Shown here: piece after piece, positions 26,203 through 35,975 of the stretch | Layout: each line of letters begins with the position of its first letter | How positions within the stretch are numbered: position 1 is the stretch's first letter | Source of the DNA: Rubrimonas sp036735545 | GTDB lineage: Bacteria; Pseudomonadota; Alphaproteobacteria; Rhodobacterales; Rhodobacteraceae | NCBI GenBank assembly: GCA_036735545.1 | Contig: DAINOD010000002.1 | Coordinates: forward strand, 80,237 to 144,236 | Length of the DNA stretch: 64,000 nt | Direction of reading: 5' to 3' | Position numbers and translations under genes: made by a program | The notes under the pieces: model-generated | Told to the model about the DNA's origin: nothing | What the model saw: the letters and a program-made list of their open reading frames with translations, nothing else | Database searches by the model: none

Positions 26203-28614
26203 ATGAAGTCTCACGCGCGGGTGGTGGTGATCGGCGGCGGCGTGGTGGGGGCCTCGGCGCTCTACCACCTCACGAAGCTGGGTTGGTCGGACGTGATGCT
26301 GATCGAGCGGTCGGAGCTGACCTCCGGCTCGACCTGGCACGCCGCCGGCGGCTTTCACACCCTCAACGCCGACACCAACATGGCGGCGCTGCAGGGCTAC
26401 ACCATCCGCCTGTATCGCGAACTGGAGGCCGCCACCGGCCTGTCCTGCGGCCTGCACCATGTGGGCGGGATCACGCTGGCCGGCTCGCGCGACCGCTTCG
26501 ACTATCTCAAGGCCGAGCACGCCAAGCACCTCTACATGGGCCTCGACACCCGAATCGTCGGGCCGGAGGAGATCCGCGAACTGTCGCCCATCACCAACGT
26601 CGAGGGCGTGCTGGGCGGGCTCTACGACCCGCTCGACGGCCACCTCGACCCCTACGGCACGACCCACGCCTACGCCAAGGCCGCGCAGAACGGCGGGGCG
26701 TCGATCGTGCTGCGCACGCCCGTCACCGCCACCCGCCCCACGGCCGAGGGCTGGGCGGTGGAGACGCCCGCGGGCACCCTGACGTGCGAGCATCTGGTGA
26801 ACGCCGCGGGCCTGTGGGCGCGCGAGGTGGGCGCGATGGCGGGCGTCTACCTGCCCTTGCACCCCGTCGAACACCAGTATCTCGTCACCGAGGAGACGCC
26901 GGAGGTCTACGAGCGCTCCTCCGAGCTGCCCCATGTCATGGACCCCGAGGGCGAGAGCTATCTGCGCCAGGAGGGCCGCGGCCTGTGCATCGGCTTCTAC
27001 GAGCAGCAGATGGACCTCTGGGCCGTGGACGGCACGCCTTCGGGTTTCGGCCACGAGTTGCTGAACGACAATCTCGACCGCATCGGCGACAGCCTCGCCT
27101 TCGCCTTCCGCCGCTTTCCGGTGCTGGAGCGCGCCGGGATCAAGCGCGTCATCAACGGCCCCTTCACCTTCGCCCCCGACGGCAACCCGTTGATCGGCCC
27201 GGTTCCGGGCTTGCGCAACTACTGGGCCGCCTGCGGGGTGATGGCGGGGTTCAGCCAGGGCGGCGGGGTGGGCCTGAGCCTCGCCCAGTGGATGGTGGAG
27301 GGCGAGCCGGGCCGCGACGTGATGGCGATGGACGTCGCCCGTTTCGGGCCGTGGATAACGCCCGCATACACGCGCGCCACCGTGCGCCAGAACTACCAGC
27401 GCCGCTTCTCCATCAGCTACCCCAACGAGGAGCTGCCGGCCGGCCGCCCCCACCAGACGACGCCCGCCCACCCGATCCTGAAGGCGCACCGCGCCGTTTT
27501 CGGCCACGCCTACGGGCTCGAGGTCGCCAACTACTTCGCCCCCGAGGGCGAGCCGCTGTTCGAGACGCCGAGCTTCCGCCGCTCAAACGCCTTCGACGCG
27601 ACGGGCGCGGAGTGCCGGGCCGTGCGGGAGGGCGTCGGGATCAACGAGATCGCCAATTTCGGCAAGTATCGCGTCGAAGGGCCGGGCGCCGAGGCGTGGC
27701 TCGACCGCGTCATGGCCGGGCGCCTGCCGCGCGAGGGGCGCATCGCGCTCTCGCCCATGCTGAGCCCGAAGGGCAGGCTGATCGGCGACTTCACCATCAC
27801 CAGTCTCGGCGCCGGGCGCTGGCAGCTGACCGCCAGCTACGGCGCGCGCGCCTATCACGGCCGCTGGTTCGCGCAGACCTTGGCGCCCGGCGTGTCCGTG
27901 CGCGACGTGTCGCTGGAGCTGCTCGGCTTCCAGATCGCCGGGCCGCGGGCGAAGGAGCTGCTGGGCCGCGTGGCGCGCGGCGACGTCTCCACCGCCGCCC
28001 TGCCCTTCCTGTCCGCGCGCGAGTTCGACATCGGCCTCTCCCGCGCGCTGGTGCAGCGCGTCAGCTACACCGGCGATCTCGGCTACGAGATCTACGTCCC
28101 CGCCGCCGAACAGGCCGCGCTGTGGGAGACGCTTTGGGAGGCCGGCCGCGACCTCGGGCTGCGCCCCTTCGGGATGCGCGCCATGATGAGCCTGCGGCTG
28201 GAGAAGGGGTTCGGGTCATGGATGCGCGAGTTCCGCCCCGACTACACGCCCTGCGAGACGGGGCTCGACCGCTTCGTCGCCTGGGGCAAGAACGCCGACT
28301 TCATCGGCCGGGCCGCCGCCATGGCCGAGCGGGAGCGCGGACCCTCGCGCCGGCTTTGCACGCTTGCGGTGGAGGCGGACGACGCCGACGTGGTGGCCGA
28401 CGAGCCGATCTGGGCGGACGGCCGCGTCGTCGGCTTCTGCACCTCGGGCGGCTATGCGCACTGGGCCGGCGTATCCGTCGCCAACGGCTTCCTGCCGCCG
28501 GAGATGATCGCCGAGGGCGCGGCGGTCGAGGTGGAGCTCCTCGGCGAGCGCCGCCCGGCGCGGGTGTTCGTCAGGCCGCTGTTCGACCCGGACAGCGCGC
28601 GGATGCGCGCCTGA
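26203..28614 (+). CDS. FAD-dependent dimethylglycine/sarcosine dehydrogenase-like protein (DAO + GcvT)
   Basis: 803 residues. The N-terminal DAO domain opens VVVIGGGVVGASALYHLTKLG (FAD dinucleotide motif) and SGSTWHAAGGFHTLN. The C-terminal ~370 residues are a GcvT-like aminomethyltransferase fold with NFGKYRVEGPGAEAWLDRV, SYTGDLGYEIYVP and the GMRAMMSLRLEKGFG stretch, the folate-binding part. Enzymes of this build demethylate dimethylglycine or sarcosine and hand the one-carbon unit to tetrahydrofolate. No betaine or glycine-cleavage gene is adjacent, so the substrate is inferred from architecture. Confidence 0.86.
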   Translation: MKSHARVVVIGGGVVGASALYHLTKLGWSDVMLIERSELTSGSTWHAAGGFHTLNADTNMAALQGYTIRLYRELEAATGLSCGLHHVGGITLAGSRDRFDYLKAEHAKHLYMGLDTRIVGPEEIRELSPITNVEGVLGGLYDPLDGHLDPYGTTHAYAKAAQNGGASIVLRTPVTATRPTAEGWAVETPAGTLTCEHLVNAAGLWAREVGAMAGVYLPLHPVEHQYLVTEETPEVYERSSELPHVMDPEGESYLRQEGRGLCIGFYEQQMDLWAVDGTPSGFGHELLNDNLDRIGDSLAFAFRRFPVLERAGIKRVINGPFTFAPDGNPLIGPVPGLRNYWAACGVMAGFSQGGGVGLSLAQWMVEGEPGRDVMAMDVARFGPWITPAYTRATVRQNYQRRFSISYPNEELPAGRPHQTTPAHPILKAHRAVFGHAYGLEVANYFAPEGEPLFETPSFRRSNAFDATGAECRAVREGVGINEIANFGKYRVEGPGAEAWLDRVMAGRLPREGRIALSPMLSPKGRLIGDFTITSLGAGRWQLTASYGARAYHGRWFAQTLAPGVSVRDVSLELLGFQIAGPRAKELLGRVARGDVSTAALPFLSAREFDIGLSRALVQRVSYTGDLGYEIYVPAAEQAALWETLWEAGRDLGLRPFGMRAMMSLRLEKGFGSWMREFRPDYTPCETGLDRFVAWGKNADFIGRAAAMAERERGPSRRLCTLAVEADDADVVADEPIWADGRVVGFCTSGGYAHWAGVSVANGFLPPEMIAEGAAVEVELLGERRPARVFVRPLFDPDSARMRA

Positions 28615-28672
28615 GGCGCCCCTGCGCGGACGCCCGCTTGACCGCGCGCCGCGTCGCGCTTCCTTACGCGCC

Positions 28673-29278
28673 ATGGCGACAAGGATGCGACGGATGCTGC
28701 TGGCGGTGGGCGTGGGCGTCGGCGCGTTGGGGCTGCTCGCGGTGGGCGGCTGGGCCTATGCGAGTCTGACCGTGGCCGAACCCCCTTTCGAGACCCTGCG
28801 CGCCGAGGGCGACTTCGAGTTGCGCGCCTACCCCGCGCTGGTGGTGGCCGAGACCGCCCGGTCCGGCGACCGGCGAACGGCGGTGCGCGCCGGCTTCTCG
28901 CCGCTGGCCGGCTACATCTTCGCCCGCGAGCGCGAGGGCGAGAAGATCGCCATGACCGCCCCGGTCACCCAGCGCCGCGAGGGCGACGGCTGGACCGTGC
29001 AGTTCGTCATGCCCGAGGGCCGCACGCTGGCCGATCTGCCCGCCCCTGCGGGGTCCGAGGTGCGGCTTGACGAATGGCCCGCCGCCCGGCGCGCGGCGGT
29101 GCGCTTCTCGGGCGTCGCCGACGACGCCTCCATCGCCGCCGCCGAGGCGCGGCTGCGCGCATGGATGGCGGCGCAGGGCCTGACCGACGCCGGCGATCCG
29201 CCGCTCTACGCCTACTACAACGACCCCTTCACGCCGGGCTTCCTGCGCCGCAACGAGGTGCTGGTGACGGTGGAGTGA
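28673..29278 (+). CDS. SOUL-family haem-binding-like protein
   Basis: 201 residues with an N-terminal membrane anchor or signal (residues ~8-28). The SOUL signature is clear: PPFETLRAEGDFELRAYPALVVAE, then AGFSPLAGYIFARE and KIAMTAPV, and ARLRAWMAAQGL. Eukaryotic members bind haem; bacterial members are exported or membrane-tethered with no proven role. It is 58 nt past the dehydrogenase gene on the same strand. Confidence 0.86.
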   Translation: MATRMRRMLLAVGVGVGALGLLAVGGWAYASLTVAEPPFETLRAEGDFELRAYPALVVAETARSGDRRTAVRAGFSPLAGYIFAREREGEKIAMTAPVTQRREGDGWTVQFVMPEGRTLADLPAPAGSEVRLDEWPAARRAAVRFSGVADDASIAAAEARLRAWMAAQGLTDAGDPPLYAYYNDPFTPGFLRRNEVLVTVE

Positions 29279-29493
29279 GGGCGGGCGCGCTGCGCGGCGG
29301 TGAGCCCTGCGAGCGCGACCGGCGAGGATGCGCACAAGGCGGACGGTCGCTGCTGGGCGCCGCGACGCGCGAAGGCGACTTGCCGGCGGCAAGTCGCGCG
29401 CGTCGCATCGGCGCAGGCGCGAGCCGGAGCCGATTTCGGCGGTAGGGTCTTGGTGAGACGGAGGGCGGCGGCGACCGCCCGGGCGGCGCTGAA

Positions 29494-29522
29494 GGCGACG
29501 CCCGCGGGGGGCGGGCGTCGCC
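29494..29522. terminator. Perfect 12-bp stem-loop
   Basis: GGCGACGCCCGC, five G, GCGGGCGTCGCC. A candidate bidirectional terminator or structured RNA element between convergent genes. Confidence 0.5.
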
Positions 29523-29574
29523 GCCCGGCGGGCTTTGGCCCACCGGGCGGCGCCAGGCGCAACCCGCGGCGCCG

Positions 29575-29598
29575 GCCGCCGGGCGATGGCCCGGCGGC
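29575..29598. terminator. Perfect 10-bp stem-loop
   Basis: GCCGCCGGGC, GATG, GCCCGGCGGC. Second strong dyad in the same spacer, about 60 nt from the trpE stop. Confidence 0.45.
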
Positions 29599-29659
29599 GG
29601 GAAGCGTCGCCACCAGATGGCGGCGAACGACCGCCTTCCGCGCATCCCGACGACTCCCC

Positions 29660-31168
29660 CTACCCGTTCCCCCGCCCTGCGAAGCGCCCCGCCTCCTCGG
29701 CGGCGCGCATCAGCGCGCGGGCCTTGTGAACGGTCTCCATCCGCTCCGCCTCGGGGTCGCTGTCGTGCACGATCCCGCCGCCGGCCTGCACGAACATCTG
29801 GCCGTCCTTCAGCACCGCCGTGCGCAGGGCGATGCAGAAGTCCATGTCGCCGCCGGCGCCGAAGTAGCCCACGCCGCCGGCGTAGACGCCGCGCTTCTCG
29901 GTCTCCAGCTCGTCGATGATCTCCATGGCCCGCACCTTGGGCGCGCCCGAGACCGTGCCGGCGGGCAGGCCCGCGAGCAGCGCCGACAGCGCGTCGTGCT
30001 CAGGGCGCAGCCGGCCGTCCACGTTGGAGACGATGTGCATGACGTGGCTGTAGCGCTCGACGGTGAACTGGGCGTTGGGGTCCACCGTGCCGATCCGCGC
30101 CACCCGGCCCACGTCGTTGCGACCGAGGTCGAGCAGCATCAGGTGCTCCGCCCGCTCCTTGGGGTCGGCGAGCAGCTCCGCCTCCAGCCGCGCGTCGTCC
30201 TCCGCCGTGGCGCCCCTCGGCCGGGTGCCGGCGATGGGGCGGATCGTGACGAGATCGCCGCGCACGCGCACCAGCGTCTCGGGGCTGGCGCCGGTCACCT
30301 GGAACGGGCCGAAGTTGAAGAAGAACATGTAAGGCGAAGGGTTGGTGCGCCGCAGCGCGCGGTAGAGCGCGAAGGGCGGCCGCTCGAAGGGCAGCGTCCA
30401 GCGCTGCGAGGCCACGACCTGAAAGATGTCGCCGGCGGCGATGTAGTCCTTCGCCCGCAGCACCATGGCGCGATAGGCGTCCTCGTCGGTGTTGGAGACC
30501 GGCGCCGACGGCGGCGCGGCGTCGGGCGCGGCCCGGTCGGCGGCCGGCGCGCGGTCCAGCGCGTCCACCGCGTCCGACAGCCGCTCGGCGGCGCGGGCGT
30601 AGGCCGCGCGCGCGCTCTCGCCCTCGGCGGCCCAGACGGGGGCGACCAGCGTCACCTCGTCCCGGGCGTTGTCGAGGATCGCCACCACGGTCGGACGCAG
30701 CAGCAGCGCGTCGGGCAGGCCCAGCGGGTCGGGGTTCGGCGCGGGCAGCCGCTCGACAAGCCGCACCATGTCGTAGCCGAAATAGCCGAACAGCCCGGCG
30801 GCCATGGGCGGCAGCCCCTCGGGCAGGGCGATGCGGCTTTCGGCGATCAGGGCGCGCAGGCTCTCCAGCGGCGGGCGCGGGTCGTCCTCGAAGGCGGCGT
30901 CGTCGAAGCGGGCGGCGCGGTTGACGGCGGCGCTATCGCCCCTGCAACGCCAGATCAGGTCGGGCTTCATGCCGATCACGGAATAGCGCCCGCGCGCCTC
31001 GCCGCCGGTGACGCTCTCCAGCAGGAAGCTGTCGCGCCGCGCCTCGGCGAGCTTGAGCATCATCGACACCGGCGTGTCGAGGTCGGCGGCGAGGCGGACC
31101 CACAGCGCCTGGTTCTCGCCGCGGCCATGGGCGGCGGCGAAGGCGTCGAAGGCCGGGGCGATCTCCAC
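29660..31168 (-). CDS. trpE: Anthranilate synthase component I
   Basis: 502 residues from a GTG at 31168, one base after the ppiD stop. N-terminal tryptophan-binding region includes SFLLESVTGGEARGRYSVIG (LLES motif). The catalytic half shows IAGTRPRG, the DLGRNDVGRVA stretch, the VSGAPKVRAMEII loop and RTAVLKDGQMFVQAGGGIV, all canonical. Converts chorismate and ammonia to anthranilate; feedback-inhibited by tryptophan. trpG and trpDC are not next to it: the gene after it is convergent. Confidence 0.95.
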   Translation of the reverse strand: MEIAPAFDAFAAAHGRGENQALWVRLAADLDTPVSMMLKLAEARRDSFLLESVTGGEARGRYSVIGMKPDLIWRCRGDSAAVNRAARFDDAAFEDDPRPPLESLRALIAESRIALPEGLPPMAAGLFGYFGYDMVRLVERLPAPNPDPLGLPDALLLRPTVVAILDNARDEVTLVAPVWAAEGESARAAYARAAERLSDAVDALDRAPAADRAAPDAAPPSAPVSNTDEDAYRAMVLRAKDYIAAGDIFQVVASQRWTLPFERPPFALYRALRRTNPSPYMFFFNFGPFQVTGASPETLVRVRGDLVTIRPIAGTRPRGATAEDDARLEAELLADPKERAEHLMLLDLGRNDVGRVARIGTVDPNAQFTVERYSHVMHIVSNVDGRLRPEHDALSALLAGLPAGTVSGAPKVRAMEIIDELETEKRGVYAGGVGYFGAGGDMDFCIALRTAVLKDGQMFVQAGGGIVHDSDPEAERMETVHKARALMRAAEEAGRFAGRGNG

Positions 31169-31169
31169 C

Positions 31170-33002
31170 TCAGGCGCCCAGTTGGGAGAGCACCGATTCC
31201 ACCACCGCGGGGTTGATCGCCACTCCCGCCTCGGCCTCCAGCGCGCGGCCGAGATACTCCAGCTGATCCTGCGCGACCGAGCCGGCCAGCGCCTGCGCCA
31301 GCGCGCCGACGACGGCCTCCGCGCCCTCGGGCGGCAGGACTTCGCGCAAGACGGCGACGGTCGCCGACTGCGCCCCGGCGGTCGCGGCCACGGCGCCGGG
31401 CTCGGCGGCGAACAGGCGCGCCCGCGCCGCCTCGCCCAGCCGCGGGTCGGGGTCGCGGCGGCGCAGGGGGCCGACGGGCTCGACCGGCCGGCCATGCTCC
31501 TCGGCCAGCGCCGCCAGCGTCTCGCCAGCGGCCAGCCGGGCGGCCAGGGCCTCCGCCGCCTCGGCCAGCGCGGCGCGGCGTCGATCGGCGCGCCAGGCGG
31601 CGGCGACGGCGGGGCGGATGTCGGCCAGCGGCGGCGTGGCGGCGGGGGTCACGGCGTCCACCCGCACGGCGAGATAGCCGCCGTCCCCCAGGCGGATCAG
31701 GTCGCGCTCGGCGCCCTGCCGGGCGGCGAAGGCCTCCTCCAGGAAGGCGTCCTCGGGCACGCCGTCCGGCGCGGGACCGGTCGCTGTCGCGCCCTCGACA
31801 CGGCCGAACGGCAGGGCGAGCTCCTGCGCCACCTCCTCCAGCGTCGCGCCGCCGGCGCGCAGATCCTCGGCGGTCTCGGCGACGCGATCGGCCTCGGGGC
31901 CGCCCAGCCGGGCGGCGAGTTCGGCCGCGAGACCCTCGCGCACGTCCTCGAAGGGCACGACGTCGGCGGGCTCGATCTCCGTCACCGACATCAGCGCGAA
32001 GCCGGTCGCGGTCTGGGCGGGGCCTGCGACGCCGGGGCCGGACAGGGCGAAGGCGGCGGGGCCGCGGGCGTCGGGCAGCTCGCCCTGCTCGACGAAGCCC
32101 AGCGCGGCGTCGGCGCGGCTGAGCCCCTTCTCCGCCAGCAGCGCGTCGAACCCCTCGCCGGCGTCCAGCCGGTCGCGGGCGGCCTGCGCCTCCGGCAGCG
32201 TGGCGTAGACGATCTGATCGACGGCGCGCCGCTCCTCGCGCACGAAGTCGCGGCGGCGGTCGTCGTAGAGCTGGCGCAGCTCCGCCTCGTCGATCTCGCC
32301 TGCGAGCCGCGCCGGGTCGACGCGCAGCCACGCCACGTCGCGCCGCTCGGGCGTCTGGAACTGCGCGCCGCGCTCGGACAGGAAGGCCTCCAGCGCGGCG
32401 TCGTCGGGCTCGGCGACCTCGATCCCCAGCGCGTCGGCGTCCAGCGTCAGCGCGTCGAACAGCCGGCGCTCCTCGCGGAAGGCGACCATCGCCGCGGCCG
32501 CGCCGGGGGGCGCCGAGGCGGCGGCGGCCGACTGGGAGATCAGCCCGGACGCTATGGAGCGGCGCACCGTCTCCTCGTAGGCGCCGACCGAGCGGAAGGC
32601 TCGGCGGACCGCGTTCTGGTATTGCGTCGCGTCGAACTGACCGGCGACCTGGAAGGCCGCCTCGCCGCGCACCTGGCGGGCCACGGCCTCGTCTGGCGCG
32701 GACAGGCCGAGCCTGGCGGCGGCGTCGTCCAGCGCCGCCTCGCGCACCATGCGCGCGAGCACGAAGCGGTCCAGCCCCATGGGGCGGATCTGGGTGTTGT
32801 CCAAACCGAAGCGCTGCCGCTCGCGGCTCAGCACCGAGGCGAAGACCTCCGCCTCCACGACCTGATCGCCCACGGTCGCGACGCGGGTGGAGAAGCCCGA
32901 GCCGACGCCCTCGATGCCCCACACCGCGAAGCTGAGCACCAGAAGGCCCAGAAGCGCCTTGGCGACCCAGGATCTGATGGCGCGGCGGAGAAACTCGATC
33001 AT
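31170..33002 (-). CDS. PpiD-like membrane-anchored peptidyl-prolyl isomerase/chaperone
   Basis: 610 residues. Short cytoplasmic N-terminus, a membrane helix (AKALLGLLVLSFAVWGIEG), then a periplasmic SurA/PpiD N-terminal helical domain (VATVGDQVVEAEVFASVLSR) and a parvulin-like middle (RRAVDQIVYATLPEA, LGFVEQGELPDA). Helps folding of proteins leaving the Sec translocon. Coupled to trpE, an arrangement common in Rhodobacterales without known functional reason. Confidence 0.86.
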   Translation of the reverse strand: MIEFLRRAIRSWVAKALLGLLVLSFAVWGIEGVGSGFSTRVATVGDQVVEAEVFASVLSRERQRFGLDNTQIRPMGLDRFVLARMVREAALDDAAARLGLSAPDEAVARQVRGEAAFQVAGQFDATQYQNAVRRAFRSVGAYEETVRRSIASGLISQSAAAASAPPGAAAAMVAFREERRLFDALTLDADALGIEVAEPDDAALEAFLSERGAQFQTPERRDVAWLRVDPARLAGEIDEAELRQLYDDRRRDFVREERRAVDQIVYATLPEAQAARDRLDAGEGFDALLAEKGLSRADAALGFVEQGELPDARGPAAFALSGPGVAGPAQTATGFALMSVTEIEPADVVPFEDVREGLAAELAARLGGPEADRVAETAEDLRAGGATLEEVAQELALPFGRVEGATATGPAPDGVPEDAFLEEAFAARQGAERDLIRLGDGGYLAVRVDAVTPAATPPLADIRPAVAAAWRADRRRAALAEAAEALAARLAAGETLAALAEEHGRPVEPVGPLRRRDPDPRLGEAARARLFAAEPGAVAATAGAQSATVAVLREVLPPEGAEAVVGALAQALAGSVAQDQLEYLGRALEAEAGVAINPAVVESVLSQLGA

Positions 33003-33130
33003 CGCTGGAACCCCGGTTCTCAGTTTGCGCGGACCATAGGCGCCGCCCCCCGCCGTCGCAAGGCCGCGCCGCCGCTTGCCGCGCGCCGCCCGGCGGCTAG
33101 GATCGCCCGCGCAGCGACGGGGAGCGTATC

Positions 33131-35974
33131 ATGACCATCGGGCCGGGCGACCGCCTGCACCTCGTCGACGGGTCGGGCTTCATCTTCCGCGCCTTCCACG
33201 CCCTGCCGCCGCTGACGCGCAAGTCCGACGGACTGCCCGTGGGCGCGGTGGCGGGCTTCTGCAACATGCTGTTCCGCATGCTGGAGGAGGGCCGGGCCAG
33301 CGAGCGGCCGACCCACATGGCGGTGATCTTCGACTTCTCCTCCAAGACCTTTCGCAACGCGATCTACCCCCTCTACAAGGCCCAGCGCCCCGAGCCGCCG
33401 GCCGAGCTTGTCCCGCAATTCGCCCTCATCCGCGACGCGACCCGCGCCTTCAACCTCGCCTGCATCGAGACCGAAGGGTGGGAGGCCGACGACATCATCG
33501 CCACCTACGCCCGCCGCGCGGCGCGCGAGGGCGCGACCGTGACGGTTGTCAGCTCCGACAAGGACCTGATGCAACTCGTGGACGACCGCATCGCCATGTT
33601 CGACGGCATGAAGGGCAAGCCCATCGGCCGCGATGAGGTGATCGAGAAGTTCGGCGTGCCCCCGGAAAAGGTCGTGGACGTGCAGGCGCTGGCCGGCGAC
33701 AGCGTGGACAACGTGCCCGGCGCGCCCGGCATCGGGATCAAGACGGCGGCCCAACTCATCGAGGAATACGGCGACGTCGAGACGCTTCTGGCCCGCGCGG
33801 CCGAGATCAAGCAGCCCAAGCGCCGCCAGACCCTGCTCGACCACGCCGAGCAGGTGCGTATATCGAAGCGGCTGGTGACGCTGGCCGACGACGTGCCCGA
33901 CCTGCCCGGTTGGGACAACCTCGCCGTGCGCGACCCGGAGGCGCAGGCGCTGATCGGCTTCCTCAAGGCGATGGAGTTCCGAACGCTCACCAACCGCGTC
34001 GCCGAGGCGCTGGGGGCGGAGGCGGGCGAGATCGACGCCGTCCGGGTCGAGGTCGAGGGTCACGCGGCGCCGGAGCCCGCGCCCACGGTCGACGCCCCGG
34101 CCGGCTCCAGACCCCCGGAGCCCTTCGACCACGCCGCCTACACGGTGATCCGCGACGCCGACACGTTGCGCGCCTGGGTCGCCGAGGCGACCGAAATCGG
34201 CGCCGTGGCGGTGGACACCGAGACGACCTCGCTGGACGAGATGGTGGCGGAACTCGTCGGCGTGTCTCTGGCGCTGGCGCCCGGTCGCGCGGCCTACGTG
34301 CCGCTCGGCCACGGCGAGGGCGACGGCGACCTGCTGGGCGCGGCGCGGCGCGCGCCGGGGCAGATGGATCGCGACGCGGCGCTGGCGATCCTGAAGCCGC
34401 TGCTGGAGGACCCGGCGGTCCTGAAGATCGGCCAGAACCTGAAATACGACATGAAGGTGCTGGCGCGCTGCGGACTGCGGGTCGCCCCCTTCGACGACAC
34501 CATGCTGATGAGCTACGCGCAGGCGTCCGGTCTGCATGGCCACGGCATGGACGCGCTCAGCAAGCGCCTGCTCGACCACGAGCCGATCCCGATCAAGGCT
34601 TTGCTGGGCTCGGGCAAGGCGCAGATCACCTTCGATCGCGTGCCCATCGACAAGGCGGCGCCCTACGCCGCCGAGGACGCCGACGTCACCCTGCGCCTGC
34701 ACCGGATGCTCAGGCCCGGCCTTGTCCGCGAGCGGGTGACGACAGTTTACGAGACGCTGGAGCGCCCGCTGGTCCCGGTGCTGGCGGCGATGGAGATGGC
34801 CGGCGTCAAGGTCGACCGGCAGACGCTGAGCCGGCTTTCGGGCGCCTTCGCGCAGCGCATGGCGCAACTCGAGGACGAAATCCGCACGCTGGCCGGCGAG
34901 ACGTTCAACGTAGGCTCGCCCAAGCAACTCGGCGAAATCCTGTTCGGCAAGCTGGGGATGCCCGGCGGCCAGAAATCCGCCAAGACCGACGCGTGGGTGA
35001 CCGACGCCGACGCGCTGGAGCAACTCGCCGCGCAGGGCCACGACCTGCCGGCGCGCGTGCTGGACTGGCGCCAGCTGGCCAAGCTGAAGGGCACCTACAC
35101 CGACGCGCTCCAGGGCCACGTCAACCGCGAGACCGGACGCGTGCACACCTCCTTCTCGCTCGCCGCGACGACGACGGGGCGGCTCGCCTCCACCGACCCG
35201 AACCTCCAGAACATCCCCATCCGCTCCGAGGAGGGCCGGCGCATCCGCGAGGCCTTCGTCGCAGAACCGGGCAACGTGCTGGTGTCGCTGGACTACTCCC
35301 AGATCGAGTTGCGCATCCTCGCCATGGTGGCCGACATCCCGGCGCTAAAGCAGGCCTTCCGCGACGGGCTCGACATCCACGCCATGACCGCCTCCGAGAT
35401 GTTCGGCGTGCCCATCGAGGGCATGGACCCGATGATCCGTCGGCAGGCGAAGGCGATCAACTTCGGCGTGATCTACGGCATTTCGGCCTTCGGGCTGTCG
35501 AACAACCTGCGCATTCCGCAGGCCGAGGCCAAGGCCTTCATCGACCGCTACTTCGAGCGGTTCCCCGGCATCCGCGAATACATGAACCGCACGCGCGACT
35601 TCGCGAAGGCGAACGGCTATGTACAGACGCTGTTCGGGCGGAAAATCCACACGCCCGAGATCAACGCCAAGGGGCCGCGGGCGAGCTTCGCCTACCGCGC
35701 CGCGATCAACGCGCCGATCCAGGGTGCCGCGGCCGACGTGATCCGCCGCGCCATGATCCGCATCCCCCCCGCCCTGGCCGCCGCCGGGCTGCGGGCCCGG
35801 ATGCTGCTGCAGGTCCATGACGAGTTGCTGTTCGAGGCCCCGGAGGATGAGGCCGACGCCACCATCGCCTGCGTCCGCGCCGTCATGGAGAACGCGGCCG
35901 AACCCGCCGTGGCGCTCGACGTGCCGCTGACCGTGGAGGGCGGCAAGGGCGCGACCTGGGCGGCCGCGCACTGA
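33131..35974 (+). CDS. polA: DNA polymerase I
   Basis: 947 residues with all three domains. 5' nuclease (residues ~1-290): VDGSGFIFRAFHALP, EADDIIATYA, SDKDLMQL. 3'-5' exonuclease (~340-530) keeps its acidic residues: AVDTETTSLDE, LKIGQNLKYDM and AAEDADVTLRLH. Polymerase: motif A LVSLDYSQIELR (~720), motif B RRQAKAINFGVIYGIS, motif C VHDELLFE (~894). Fills gaps and removes RNA primers. Ribosome site GGGGAG before the ATG. Convergent with the ABC exporter gene with no gap. Confidence 0.97.
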   Translation: MTIGPGDRLHLVDGSGFIFRAFHALPPLTRKSDGLPVGAVAGFCNMLFRMLEEGRASERPTHMAVIFDFSSKTFRNAIYPLYKAQRPEPPAELVPQFALIRDATRAFNLACIETEGWEADDIIATYARRAAREGATVTVVSSDKDLMQLVDDRIAMFDGMKGKPIGRDEVIEKFGVPPEKVVDVQALAGDSVDNVPGAPGIGIKTAAQLIEEYGDVETLLARAAEIKQPKRRQTLLDHAEQVRISKRLVTLADDVPDLPGWDNLAVRDPEAQALIGFLKAMEFRTLTNRVAEALGAEAGEIDAVRVEVEGHAAPEPAPTVDAPAGSRPPEPFDHAAYTVIRDADTLRAWVAEATEIGAVAVDTETTSLDEMVAELVGVSLALAPGRAAYVPLGHGEGDGDLLGAARRAPGQMDRDAALAILKPLLEDPAVLKIGQNLKYDMKVLARCGLRVAPFDDTMLMSYAQASGLHGHGMDALSKRLLDHEPIPIKALLGSGKAQITFDRVPIDKAAPYAAEDADVTLRLHRMLRPGLVRERVTTVYETLERPLVPVLAAMEMAGVKVDRQTLSRLSGAFAQRMAQLEDEIRTLAGETFNVGSPKQLGEILFGKLGMPGGQKSAKTDAWVTDADALEQLAAQGHDLPARVLDWRQLAKLKGTYTDALQGHVNRETGRVHTSFSLAATTTGRLASTDPNLQNIPIRSEEGRRIREAFVAEPGNVLVSLDYSQIELRILAMVADIPALKQAFRDGLDIHAMTASEMFGVPIEGMDPMIRRQAKAINFGVIYGISAFGLSNNLRIPQAEAKAFIDRYFERFPGIREYMNRTRDFAKANGYVQTLFGRKIHTPEINAKGPRASFAYRAAINAPIQGAAADVIRRAMIRIPPALAAAGLRARMLLQVHDELLFEAPEDEADATIACVRAVMENAAEPAVALDVPLTVEGGKGATWAAAH

Positions 35975-35975
35975 C

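Larger units (their letters stand above)
29279..29659. other. Gene-free spacer rich in strong hairpins
   Basis: About 380 nt between convergent SOUL and trpE genes. No ORF with family-like sequence. It carries perfect inverted repeats at 29494-29522 and 29575-29598 and further GC-rich dyads (for example around 29524-29549, GCCCGG/CCGGGC). No long T-runs follow, so if they act as terminators they are not of the classic type. Confidence 0.6.

Noticed and set aside
31060..32922. Long frame overlapping ppiD on the same strand
   Set aside because: Arg/Gly-rich shadow; the ppiD frame carries recognisable domains.
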